NCBI GenBank assembly: GCA_029204225.1
Contig: CM055096.1
Span: 77,820,292 to 77,884,291 of the forward strand
Origin: Diphasiastrum complanatum
Lineage: Eukaryota > Streptophyta > Lycopodiopsida > Lycopodiales > Lycopodiaceae
DNA length: 64,000 bases
Direction of reading: 5' to 3'
Shown: one piece after another, positions 11,089-22,499 of the stretch
Numbering within the stretch: position 1 is the stretch's first letter
Layout of the letters: each line of letters begins with the position of its first letter
Translations under genes and position numbers: made by a program
Notes under the pieces: generated by a model
Told to the model about the DNA's origin: nothing
Database searches by the model: none
Seen by the model: the letters and a program-made list of their open reading frames with translations, nothing else

Positions 11089-12476
11089 TCAGGTGATATA
11101 GATTGTCTTTTCTCTGCCTTGAGTGATCAGGGTACTAGTACTGTCATCACCAACGTTGTATGCTTCATCCGAGAATGTCACACGCATCTCTACGTCAGCT
11201 ATTCTTGCCACAGAAAGCAAGTCCTGCTGTAGTGTAGACACGAACAGAACATCTTTGAGTTGTATGTCTCTGCCATTCGTGTTGAGCCACAGTGAACCAA
11301 TATCGTTCACTTGATGTTCGGTTCCATCTCCAATAACAATGAATCTTGTTGGATCTGCAATTCGAAAATCAGACATAATTCATCTTGATGTGATGAAGTG
11401 TGAGGTAGCTCTTGAGTCTAGGATTACCTCATGTGTATCAGGTGTTGACACTGCACACGCGTCTGCACAAATGTAGGCGGTCGAATTATTTCTGTTTGAT
11501 CTCTCTTCGCCTATTTTGGAGTTCTCTGACTCCTTGACATAGGATGAACTATTGTTGTTCTCTTGTCTGCTTTGTGCTGATTTGTTTCTTGGGTTCAGAC
11601 GGCAGTCCATGACTGCATAACCCTTGTGGCAGTGGATACACTCAATTTTTAGATTGAGCCAGCACGAATCGATTGTGTGTCCTTTGCATCTCCACTTCAC
11701 GCAGGTCTTCTTGTCTCCACTTTGTTGTTTTGACCTTCCTTTGTTTTTCCATTTGCCTTTGTTGGTCCCCTCTGCTTGTTGATCGCGATCCTGCTTTTGA
11801 TCTAATTCTCTTTTAGGCTTAAATTGTTTCTTTGTTGCTATAGAGGGCTTGGTTAGAAGCATCCTTGTGATCAAGATGCTCTCAAGCCTCGACTTCCTCT
11901 CAAATCTTGACAATTGCCTTTTCGAGGTTCATTGTAGGATCTTTTACAAGTAGAGTTCTGGTTGTCTAGAAAGATCTAGGTAAGGCTCTCAACAGACAAG
12001 TGAGCTACTTCTCTATTGACACTGCATTTTCTGCTCCAGAATTGTGTAGGGAAAGGAATAGATCCTTTATTTTCCTTACGAAAGAAGTGAGGTCTTTGCC
12101 ATCCCACTACAGGTTTGTCAGCTGATCTTCCATTATCATTATTTGATTGCATAATTTTGTTTCTCGTAAGTAGTGTATCCCACATCTCCTTTTCTTTGGA
12201 GAGTGTAGTCAGGTCAAGTGTGAGACTATCCTCAATGGATGATGATAGCAAGGCTACTGCCTTGTCATTTTTCTCCCTCCATTCATGTAGCTCCTTGTCT
12301 ATTGTTGTAGGCATCTCCTCTGTGCCATCTACCCAGGGGAATAATCCTTCACCCTTTGGTATCAGCAAAGTCTTAACTTTCCATGCTAGAAAGTTAGATC
12401 CTGATGAATCCAGAACTGTACATATCTTGGATTGTATGCTTCTGATTGAAGCCATTGTTTTGGAATTTGTGTTCAC
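11089..12476 (-). pseudogene. Copia C gag and protease
   Basis: Gag starts at the Met near 12455-12476 with MASIRSIQSKI and the copia gag head FLAWKVKTLLIPKGEG, then EMPTTIDKELHEWREKNDKA. After a frame break near 11976, a basic region is followed by a zinc knuckle variant (CVKWRCKGHTIDSCW, then CIHCHKGYAVMDC). The retropepsin active site is seen as ILDSRATSHFITSR, where the usual DSGAT reads DSRAT, so the protease would be dead even if expressed. The next frame (11376-11089) has VIGDGTEHQVNDIGSLWL, the pre-integrase segment. Confidence 0.85.
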
Positions 12477-12554
12477 TTGTTGATGGTTGATTGTTTGAAT
12501 GCTTGGCCCCTTTGATTTGATGGCTTTTCAGCTATATTAAACTATGACAAGGTA

Positions 12555-12567
12555 GGCTCTGATACCA
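12555..12567 (-). promoter_or_regulatory. Primer binding site of element C
   Basis: On the minus strand TGGTATCAGAGCC follows the LTR end TTTTTCGCATCA after one base. It is complementary to the 3' end of initiator tRNA-Met and fixes the LTR boundary at 12569 and the minus orientation. The equivalent site of element D lies at about 19625-19637. Confidence 0.85.
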
Positions 12568-12568
12568 C

Positions 12569-13847
12569 TGATGCGAAAAATTGCACTCAAAAGTGCAAAT
12601 TCCAGCTAGAACTCTGGTGACAAACTAATAAAAATAAATCTCGAACAATTCGTGAAACTTTTCATGAAAATCAAATTATTTCTGTTCGAGAATAATTCGT
12701 GTTGGATCAATCAAGCTCTGAAACACAACGAAATGAATCGAGATGAAATCTAGATGAAAACAAATTGAAACAAAGCGAAGTGAAGCTTAAACGAGCTCTG
12801 ACATTGATTCATGCTGAAAGCATAGAGATCGCAAAATGACACGAAACGAAATGAAGCACAAGCATTCGCAAAAAGATCAATCAGGTTGTGTAACGAGACG
12901 AGACGAAATGAAACGAAACAAGACAAAACAAAACGAAATGAAACGGAACTTAGGTGAGCTCTAAAATTGATTTACCCTTATGGCCAAGTGATCGTGAAGC
13001 GAAACACGAACCGAAAGGATTTGCGAACAAGATCAGTTCGTCAAGAATTCAGATATGATAGCTGGTCACTGCCAGCTATATCATTCCTACAATCCTATAG
13101 AGTGTAGACAGACACTGCTGATCTACCTTAACAAATTAATATAGCTTTCAACGAAATCAAACCAAAGTGCAGAATTAAATGAGCAAGTGATTTAGACACA
13201 CGAATAGTAAAAGACAAAAAATACATTCAAGATCATACAATCATATAGATTAATATGTGCACAACAGCTACAATATCATATATTGATTTTTTGATTCTTC
13301 AAGCACTGCATGATAGATCCACGCAGTGCATTGGCATGAGAGAAATACATTTTTCTCACAAATCATGTCTTTCTTACTAGCGGACTTCTGGATCTATAGA
13401 TCCTCTACAGAATTGTCTCGCACGCAGGCAGACTTGTATTATGTATTTTTGTCTTTTGACTTCTTGTCTTGCTTACTAGCATTACAACATTATGCATCAA
13501 ACAAAAATTATATAGTTCGCAAACTTTTTCGTGTCACATTGTGTAACTTAAAGATTAGAAAAGATTATGCATCTCCAACTAATCGCGAATTACAAGAGTG
13601 GCAGATTAGCCACAATCTAGAATACTTCTGTTGATGTCATTATATCTAATCGAATATTTGTACCCCTTGGTACTTGATTGATCTTCTTGGCCATTCGTGG
13701 AGCAAGAAAGATTTTGTGTCGTGAAACAATTTCGTGTCATGTGTCGCAAAATTGTTCGCAAACAATTTCGTTTCTTGTGTCTTTTCTGTCAAAATCTATG
13801 TAGAGACTCTAGCATGGCTTTGGCACTAGAAACATTTTGTTTCTTCA
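12569..13847 (-). repeat. Shared LTR between copia elements C and D
   Basis: This full-length copy of about 1.28 kb runs from TGATGCGAAAAATTGC to TTTTGTTTCTTCA. The PBS of element C touches its left side and the polypurine-like tract of element D (TTTGAGAGGGAGC on the minus strand) touches its right side. It therefore serves as 5' LTR of C and 3' LTR of D. Its outer third (12720-12960) is dominated by degenerate GAAAC/GAAAT repeats. It ends in the strongly conserved stretch with CACTAGAAACATTTTG. Confidence 0.88.
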
Positions 13848-13859
13848 GCTCCCTCTCAA

Positions 13860-15213
13860 AGCATGATAGCTTGATGACTCCAAGACTGCTCCTCTGTTTC
13901 TCGAGTAGACCTTTGTCTAGGGCCTTTGTGAAAATGTCAGCAACCATGTCTTTCATTCCAATGAAGGTGGTCTGCAACATTGTCTTGACAATCAGATCCC
14001 TTATCAAGTGTACTTGATCGCAATGTGTTTCATCCTTGAGTGAAACACAGGGTCTTTCGTCAGATATATTGCAAATGTCTTGTCCATCTACAAAACCAGA
14101 AGCTCGTTTCTCGTTTTGTCCAATTTGTCCAGGAACTGTTTGAGCCAAATTATCTCATTGGCTATCTTTGCTAATGCAATGTACTCTGCTTTGCCAGATG
14201 ACTGAGCTACAATGGTTTGCTTCTGGCTAACCCAGACAATTGCTGCAACTGACGCGATGGTGCATCCTCCTGAGACACTTTTACAGTCATCCTTGAGAGA
14301 TGCCCAACTAGCATCACTGTAGCTCTAAAACCCTGCATCACGACAATAACACAAACTATAATCCTTTGTTAATTGAAGATATCGCAAAATCAATTTTGCA
14401 ATCTTCCAATGTGTCGAGCCTAGATTCGTGCAGAATTGGCTCATCTTGAACACTACATTAGCAATTTCAAGGCGTGTGTTATCTGCAAGGTACATCAACG
14501 ATTCTTTTCTTGTGTGGTGTGAGCTGCATCAATTCTCTCTCTTCTTCAGTTCTCGAACAATTTTCGTTTGTCAGTACCATTCCTACAAGCATTGGAGTAT
14601 TCGCTCCTTTGCAATTCAGCATCCCCAAATTCTCTAGGATTTTTTGGGTGTATCAGGAGTGATGAAAGTACAACTTACCTCCCTCATAGTCCTTGTCAAT
14701 CTGCAAGCCAAGGTAACACTTGGCTTCTCCCAGATCTACAGTCTCGAAATGTTTCGAGATGTCATTTTTCACTTCAGCAATCAACTTCTCACTCTTGTAG
14801 AGTATCAGAGTGTTGTCCACATACACAGCCACAATGATACTCTTCTCATCTGTAATTTTCACATAGACATTGGAATCAGCCATAAGTGGCTTGAATCCCA
14901 AGGATTTCAGAGCTTGATCTTTCCTTTTTTACCATTGTCGAGCTGACTACTTCAAACCATAGGTACTCCTATGCATTCTGCATGCATAATTAGGAAGTGA
15001 ATTTGAGACATAACCTAGGGTTGATCCATGTAGACCTCTTCGTCTTACTCACCATGCAAGAAGGTTGTCTTCTCGTCCACAATGTGGATCCTAAGGTCAT
15101 AAGTAGCTGCATATGCAAATAGTAAATGTAGGGATGAATGTTTCATGATAGGAGAGAAGGTTTCAGAATAATCAATACCATATCTCTGAGAGAATCCCTT
15201 CACTACAAGTCTT
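13860..15213 (-). pseudogene. Copia D RNase H and reverse transcriptase
   Basis: The minus strand repeats the domain order of element C but in more broken form. KHFETVDLGEAKCYLGLQID and the polymerase box (here YVDNTLILYKSEKL, with Asn in place of the second catalytic Asp) lie at 14901-14653. The RNase H end with MVADIFTKALDKG lies at 14148-13789. Stops and frame changes fall between about 14150 and 14650. The start of reverse transcriptase reaches 15213, where it is cut by a foreign insert. The YVDN change alone would abolish polymerase activity. Confidence 0.82.
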
Positions 15214-15866
15214 TGTGAAAATTGTCAACATTTCCTAGCTAGTTTGAGGCCTAAATTGGCAATTTTTGTACATAGTTCTAGATCTAACCTTTCACACATG
15301 TGAAACAGGCCTAGATACTTTTATTTTAGTATATATTTCATATTAAAGAAGTCCCAAACTTCAGGACCTTCAAAATGACACCAAAATCATGTTATTTGGA
15401 CATATAGGCCAAAATTGGCTATTTTAGGCTATTGGCGTCCTAAAATTGGGTCCTAAGTTCTAGAGAGAGGAGAGAGAGTCATCTCTCTCACCTATATTAG
15501 ACTAAAATTCATGGAGAATAGGTTGGAGAAACTTATTGTATTGTTGAGAGAGATCAATAGATCATTGTCGTAGTTTTTTCCTCCATTGAGAGCATTGCTT
15601 TGTGTATTGTCTTCAAGCTTTTGTGTATGATTCTAAGAGGTTTCCAAAAGTGGTAGGCTGCTATTGTAGGGCTGGTATGCTGTTGTTTTTGGCTGCCATC
15701 AGTACTTTTATTAGTTTCTTTTGTCTCTTGAATGCTTTGTCAAGCTCATGTGTATCAAAGGTAGCATTAGGATGCTTTGCCATTTCTAGCTTTTGTAGCT
15801 TGTTGTGCAAAGATCTTAGCCAAGAATTTTGGGAGTCTGGATCCATTCAAGATCCACTTTTTTCAT
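15214..15866. mobile_element. 653-bp insert in copia D with 6-bp flanking repeat
   Basis: Element C reads straight through CACTACAAGTCTTGCCTTATA (9608-9630), but in element D the same point is split by 653 bp flanked on both sides by AGTCTT (15208-15213 and 15867-15872). The insert begins TGTGAAAATTGTC and ends CCACTTTTTTCAT. It contains a CT/GA-rich block near 15470. On its minus strand a 61-codon frame (15846-15661) reads HNKLQKLEMAKHPNATFDTH and continues KAFKRQKKLIKV. Its last 38 bp recur at about 24745-24780. It may be a solo LTR or a small non-autonomous element carrying a captured coding piece; no family is recognised. Confidence 0.6.
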
Positions 15867-17580
15867 AGTCTTGGCTTATATTTTGAAACATCTCCATCTG
15901 GTCCATACTTTAGCTTGTGAACCCATTTGTATTTTACAACCTTTCGCTTATCTGGTAATGGCTGCAACATCCATACTTGGTTCTTCCTCATGGATTCCAT
16001 CTCCTCGTTCATGGCTTGAATCCATTTGTCCTTCTCTGGACATTCAATTGCCTCCTCACATCTCTGTGGTTCACCACTGAATCCACAGAACTCTTCTGAT
16101 GTAGAAGCAGAGCTACCTAGCACATATCTTGTTGGCGCTCTTCATTGTCTTGCCAACCTTCTAGGAGATGCCTTTGCCTTTGTCTGCTTTGTCAGGTCCC
16201 AAACCATCTTAGTTTACAGGTACTATAGCAGAAGGCTATCTCTTGAATCTTTCATCTTCTGATTCATCGCTCGAATGCGAAGCGACTCGAAAATCTTTGT
16301 TTTCGTGTTATTTTTCTGTTCCATCTATCACAGGTGGCAGATCTTAGTACTGTCTTTAAAGAACTTCATAGCTGACAGAATCATCATTGGCCATCGTTCT
16401 GCTCTCATCAAATCTGACATCTCTGACTGTATTCATAGTGTTCGTCTCTGGCATGTAGACTCTATAGTAGGACGAACTGTTGTCATATCCTCCTAGACAT
16501 CCCTGTTCAGCCTTCCCATCAAGCTTCTTTTGAAGTTTATCAAGGATATGTGCATAAGCTGCAGAGCCAAAGATTCTGGTGTGAGCCAGATTGGGTTTTC
16601 TACCCCACCACAATTCATGTGGTGTTGTGTGAGGGACACCATACTTTCCTATCCTGTTTTGAATGTAAGCAGATGTAGCTACTGCTTCAGCCCACAATAC
16701 CCTTGGATTTGAGTAAGCCATCATGCATCTGGCAGCTTCCATCAGAGTTCTATTCTTTCTTTCTGCAACACCGTTGTGCAATGGTGTGTAAGATGCAGTC
16801 CTTTTGTGAATGATACCACGATCATTGCAGAAGTCACTGAAGTGATTCGAGATGTATTCGCCATCTCAATCTATCCTAATGTGCTTCACTTTGTTGCCAG
16901 TGCATCTCTCTGTCCAATTCACATACTCTGTGAATTTGTAAAATACTTTTGATTTATTCTGAATAAAATAGACTCTGGCAAATTTACTATAATCATTAAT
17001 GAAGGTAATGTAATATTTTGAGCCTCTTACTGAGATCACATTGAAAGACCCACAAATGTCAGAATGCCCTAACTCCATAATCTTGGTCGTTCTGTAGGAG
17101 TCCTTGACAAATGGAGTGTGTGACATCTTACCCTTCAGGCATGCATCACAGGTGGTTGAATTGTTCGCATTCGAGATGTTGATCCTTGTTATTGCTCTAT
17201 GATGGCTTGCTTGGTAAAGTGTCATCAAATTCATATGTCGTAGACTGTCTGACGAATCATCATGAGTCTGATGGACTTGATCTACAGGCAGGCATACCTT
17301 CAAGTGATATAGACTGTCTTTTCTTTTGGCTTGAGTGATCAGGGTACTGTCACTGACATCAAAAACATTGCATGCTTTGTCCGAAAACATCACACGCATC
17401 TCTGCATCAGGTATTCTTGCCACAGAAAGCAAGTCCTGCTGTAGTGTACGCACAAATAGAATATCTTCGAGTCGTATGTCTCTGCCATTCATGTTGAGCC
17501 ACAATGAACCAATACCGTTCACTTGATGCTTGGATCCATCTCCAAGAACAATGAATCTTGATGGATCTGCACTTTGAAAG
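15867..17580 (-). pseudogene. Copia D linker, integrase and pre-integrase segment
   Basis: From 17588 leftwards the minus strand gives VLGDGSKHQVNGIGSLWLNM, LLSVARIPDAEMRVMFSD, the shortened zinc domain (SLRHMNLMTLYQASHH, then CDACLKGKMSHTPF), SDICGSFNVISVRGSKYYIT and TFINDYSKF, then after a break near 16866 NGVAERKNRTLMEAARCMM. The zinc domain has lost the usual LWHRRLC residues, so metal binding would fail. Linker text ending at the 653-bp insert includes AIECPEKDKWIQAMNEEMES, the conserved lead-in to copia reverse transcriptase. Confidence 0.82.
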
Positions 17581-17805
17581 TCAGACATAATTTGTCTTGA
17601 TGTGACGAAGTGTGAGGTAGCTCCTGATCTAGGATTACCTCCTGTGTGTCAGGTATTGATAGTGCACACACGTCTACACAAATGTAGGTGGTCGAATTAT
17701 TTCTGTTCGATCTCTCTTCACCCATTTTTGAGCTCTCTAGCTCCGCGACATAGGATGAATTATTGTTGTTCTCCTGTCTGCTTTGTGCTGATTAAGGTAA
17801 TCATC

Positions 17806-18633
17806 AATTTACTATAATCATCAATGAAGGTAATGTAATATTTTGAGCCTCCTACTGAGATCACATTGAAAGGCCCACAAATGTCAGAATGCACTAACTC
17901 CAGAATCTTGGTCGTTCTGTAGTAGTCTTTGACAAATGGAGTGTGTGACATCTTACCCTTCAGGCATGCATCACAGGTGGTTGAATTGTTCGGATTCGAG
18001 ATGCTAAACTCTTTTATTGCTCCATGATGGCTTGCTTGGTAAAGTTCCATCAAATTTATATGGCATAGTCTCCTATGTCATAGAGTGTCTGGTGATTCAT
18101 CATGAGTCTGATGCACTTGATCTGCAGGCAGACACACCTTCAGGTGATATAGATTGCCTTTTCTTCTGCCTTGAGTGACCAGGGTACTAGTACTGGCATC
18201 ACCAACGTTGTATGCTTCATTCGAGAACGTCACACGCATCTCTACGTCAGCTATTCTTGCCACAGAAAGCAAGTCCTACTGTAGTGTAGACACGAACAGA
18301 ACTTCTTTGAGTTGTATGTCTCTGCCATTCGTGTTGAGCCACAATGAACCAATATCGCTCACTTGATATTCGGTTCCATCTCCAATAACAATGAATCTTG
18401 TTGGATCTGCACTTCAAAAATCAGACATAATTTGTCTTGATGTGATGAAGTGTGAGGTAGCTCTTGAGTCTAAGATTACCTCCTGTGTATCAGGTGTTGA
18501 CATTGCACACACGTCTGCACAAATGTAGGCGATCGAATTATTTCTGTTTTATCTCTCTTCGCCTATTTTGGAGTTCTCTGACTCCTTGACATAGGATGAA
18601 CTATTGCTATTCTCTTGTCTGCTTTGTGCTGAT
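17806..18633 (-). repeat. Internal duplication in copia D
   Basis: About 0.82 kb repeats 16980-17793 in the same orientation, from TTTACTATAATCATC to CTGCTTTGTGCTGATT. It encodes a second pre-integrase segment and integrase start (LSVARIADVEMRVTFSN; MELYQASHHGAIKEFSISNP; CDACLKGKMSHTPFVKD; SDICGPFNVISVGGSKYYIT). The second copy is closer to element C in several places (VSVGGSKYY, DVEMRVTF), so it may have come from another family member by template switching or unequal exchange rather than from a local duplication. Confidence 0.8.
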
Positions 18634-19560
18634 TTGTTTCTTGGGTTCAGGTGACAGTCCATGGCTGTGTGACCCTTCTTGTGGTAGTGGATTCACTCAA
18701 TTTTTAGATTGAGCTAGCACGAATTGACTGTGTGTCCTTTGCGTCTTCACCTCACACATGTGTTCTTGTCTCCACTTTGTTGTTTTGACTTTCTTTTGTT
18801 TTTTCATTTGCCTTTGCTTGTCCCCTCTACTTGCTGATCGTGATTCTGCTTTCGATTTGACTCTCTCTTTGGCTTAAATTGTTTCTTTGTCTTTTCTTTG
18901 TTTTGTAGAGGGCTTGGTCAAAATCATCTTTGTGATCAAGATGCTCTCGAGCCTCAACTTCCTCTCGAATCTTGACAATCGCCTTTCCGAGGGTCATTGT
19001 AGGATCCTCTGCAAGCAGAGTTTTGGTTGTTTGAAAAGATCTAGGTAAGGCTCTAAATAAATAAGTGAGCTGCTTCTCTGCTGACACTGCATTTTCTGCT
19101 CCAAAATTGTATAGGGAAAGGAATAGGTCCTTCATCTTCCTTACAAAAGAAATGAGGTCTTTGCCATCCCACTACAAGTTTGTCAACTGATCTTCTAGCA
19201 TTATTATTTGACTATGTGATTTCATTTGAAATCTCGTAAGCAGTGTATCCCACATCTCCTTTGCTTTGGAGAGTGTAGCCAGGTCAAGTGTGATACTATC
19301 CTCGATGGATGATAATAGCAAGGCTACTGCCTTGTCATTTTTCTCCCTCCATTCGTGTAGCTCCTTGCTTGTTGTTGTAGGCATCTCCTTTGTGCGATCT
19401 ACCCAAGGGAATAATCTTTCACCCTTTAGTATCAGCGAGGTCTAAACTTTTCATGCTAGAAAAGTAGATCATGATGAATCCAGAACTGTACAGATCTTGG
19501 ATTGTATGTTGCTGATTGAAGCCATTGCTTCTGAATTCGTGTTCACTTGTTGATGGTTGA
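18634..19560 (-). pseudogene. Copia D gag
   Basis: The minus strand from about 19530 shows the gag head (ATSKELHEWREKNDKA-type text near 19384), SITLDLATLSKAKEMWDTLL, then FLSLYNFGAENAVSAEKQLT and MTLGKAIVKIREEVEAREHL (19135-18827), the UBN2-like gag core. The zinc knuckle region (18790-18670) is out of frame. The Met that starts gag in element C (MASIRSIQSKI) is at about 19525 here, but a frame break follows within 90 bases. The order PBS-gag is intact. Confidence 0.8.
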
Positions 19561-19638
19561 TTGTTTGAATGCTTAGACCCTTTGATTTGATGGCTTTTTG
19601 GCCATGTCAGACTATGACAAGGTAGGCTCTGATACCAC

Positions 19639-20930
19639 TGATGCAAAAAAATTACATTAAAAAATGCAAATTCCAGCTAGAACTCTGGTGACAAATTGAT
19701 AAAAATAAATCTCGAACGATTCGCGAAACTTTTTGCAAAATTCAAATTATGTTTGTTTGAAAATAATTCGTGTTGGATTAATCAAGCTCTGAAACACAAC
19801 GAAACGAAACGAGACGAAATCTAGATGAAAATGAAACGAAACGAAGTGAAGTGAAGTTTAAACGAGCTCTGACATTGATTCATGCTGAAAGTATAGAGAT
19901 TGTGAAACAACATGAAATGAAACGAAACGAAGCACAAGCATTTGCAAAAAGATCAATCAAGCTCTGTAACGAGATGAGATGAGATGAGACGAAATGAAAC
20001 AAGACGAAACAAAACAAAACAAAACAAAACATAGGTGAGCTCTAAAATTAATTTACCCTTATGGCCAAGTGATCGTCAAGCGAAACACGAAGCGAAAGGA
20101 TTCACGGACAAGATCAGTTCGTCAGCAATTCAAATATGATCGCTTGTCATTGCCGGCTATATCATCCCTACAATCCTTCAAAGTGTAGACAAACACTGTT
20201 GGTCTACCTTAACAAATTAATATAGCATTCAACGAAATCAAACCAAAGTGTAGAATTAAATGAGCAAGTGAATCAGAAACACGAATAGTAGTAGACAGAA
20301 AATACATTCAAGATCATACAATCATACAAATTAATATGTGCACAATATCTAGAATATCATCTATTGATTTTATGATTCTTCAAGCATTGCATGACAGATC
20401 CACGTAGTGCATTGGCGTGAGAGAAATACAATTCTCTCACGAATCGTGTTTCACTTACTAGTGGACTTCTGGATCTACAGATCCTCTACAGAATTGTCTC
20501 GCATACAGGCAGACTTGTATTCTGTATTTTTGTCTTCTGACTTCTTGTCTTGCTTACTAGCATTATAGCATTATGCATCAAACAGAAAGTATATAGTTCG
20601 CAAACTTTTTCATATCGTGAAGTGTAACTTACAGATTAGAAAAGATTAAACATCTACAACCAGTCGCAAATCACAAGAGTGGCAAATTAGCCACGATCTA
20701 GAATACTTATGCTGATGTCATTATATCTGATCAAATATTTGTATCCCTTGGTACTTGATTGATCTTCTTGGTCGTTCGTGGAGCAAGAAAGGTTTTGTGT
20801 TGCAAAATGATTTCGTGTTGTGTGTCGCAAAATTGTTCACGAATAATTTCGTTTCTTGTGTTTTTTTTTTTTTCAAAATCTGTGTAGACAGCTAGCATGG
20901 CTTTGGCACTAGAAACATTTTGTTTCTTCA
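19639..20930 (-). repeat. 5' LTR of copia element D
   Basis: A full-length LTR of about 1.29 kb from TGATGCAAAAAAATTAC to TTTTGTTTCTTCA. The PBS (minus strand TGGTATCAGAGCC) touches its left edge, so it is the 5' LTR of D. It carries the same GAAAC-rich section (19795-20035) as the shared LTR. The flank CTAAC at 20931-20935 is the expected target duplication; its partner would be at the truncated left end near 7480 and is not seen. D sits in the decayed CACTA element to the right. Confidence 0.87.
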
Positions 20931-21323
20931 CTAACTTGCAATTGATCAAATTATATCTAACTAAAATATTGTAAATGTACCTCTATTGTGTAATGTAGAT
21001 AAAGTTCTGTTTTCTGTCTCTGTGGATTTGTATACCAAGGCAAAAATGAGCTTTGCCCAGACAACGTCATCATTAGCTTGTGAAGCCTGCACTTGATCAT
21101 CCTTCGAAAATGTGTCATCAAATCCGTCATCACGATCTTGTTGATGAGTGCATCAACTAGCAGCGCCATGTCCTCCATGACATCTCTATCTTCAAAATTT
21201 CTTTTACTTTGAGGAGCGACTTAGATCACATACCACCATCAAGGATCTGAACGATCAAGGTGAAAGACCACCTGTAATTGATTGATGTTACCATAAACTT
21301 TGACTCGTTGTTAGCATCCATAG

Positions 21324-22183
21324 CTATGTTACAGTTGCTTCATTTACTATACACAATAGACACTTTTTACAGTACATTGAAAATCGATTGATTGACAACA
21401 AAAGAGCATAGATATCTTGAAGACAGAAGAAGAAATGTATCTGCTCACGTCGTTGAGAAAAAACAAATGTATCGCTTTGATCTGTCCAAAGCTTGGTTGA
21501 GTCACTGGCAAAATAACCACTCTCATCTTTCCTAACAGTTGCATTGGGACCATTGTAAATAACTTTGAACCATTTGATATCAAATATGAAAAAGCTGACT
21601 TGCATGAATCCAACTTTGAGGATGTCATTGATTGTCCCACAATAATCAAGTTGAGAAGAGAGTAAATTGGTGTCCGCCATGCTTGCTCGACTTTCTTGGG
21701 TAAAATTTGCCATGACTCCACAATCATACGTGTTTCTATTTTTGTCAATGCACTCCATATGAAAGGCATCCACAATGCATTGTATTTCTTGTACTGAATG
21801 AAACAAAACAAAATGTGTGATACAACAAACATGTACAAAATTGCATGTACAATTGTTTTAATTCACATCTGAATGTTGATCATCATAGCTTGCATGTGAA
21901 TCATACCCCCTTGCATATTCTCTCTCTCTCTCTCTATTACTTCCTGGTTGTTTACCAAGGCTTCTCTAAGGGCCTCACACAGCCAATCAAGTGTCATGTC
22001 CTTGGGTAAAAGGACGAGGTTAGGTGGATATGGTTGTCTTCTATGCCCTCTCCTGAAAGTGGCACGAGTGGTTTGTCTACGAGCCTTGGCCTCTTCGTAT
22101 AGCGAAATCCACTTTTGTATTTCCTTGCTATTAAGAATGCAAAACTTATTTACTTTCTCTTTGAAGGACTCACTCAGTCTCAT
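21324..22183 (-). pseudogene. CACTA transposon C-terminal region (DUF4216-like)
   Basis: The minus-strand frame 21806-21324 contains DYCGTINDILKVGFMQVSFF, IKWFKVIYNG, KDESGYFASDSTKLW and SDTFVFSQRREQIHF. This pattern (a Tyr-Gly-type start, a buried hydrophobic strand, a Lys-Asp-Glu-x-Gly turn, and PFVFASQ-x-x-Q-V-F-like end) is what I know from the DUF4216 domain that follows the TNP2 transposase in plant CACTA elements. The segment at 22183-21863 has a basic stretch (ARRQTTRATFRRGHRRQ) and an acidic helical tail. Its place downstream of the transposase core supports the call; the exact role of this domain is not known. Confidence 0.65.
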
Positions 22184-22499
22184 GATTGCTCCTTTTCCTT
22201 GAGGAACCTCCCCAATAATACGCTAATCATCCTTCTTATCCCAAAGATGAGGAATAGAAGGATCGCTATGAGCAAGGAACTCCATGATGTAAACCATGGA
22301 CTCTTGCACTAGCCATCCTTCGCCATGCTACCCTCAAGTCTTGCTCTTTGTCTTATAAAGTCTTTCAATGTTTTCATGAATCATTCCAAGAAAAATATCC
22401 AATGGCTATGGATAGTGCTTGAACTAAAAAAATGGATCAATGTTAGTGAGAGAACATAGGAACTACCACAATAGCAATAGTCTAGGATGGACTAAGAAT

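Noticed and set aside
21902-21940. Short GA/CT run near 21920
   Set aside because: About 22 bp only, common in plant DNA, with no link to another feature.
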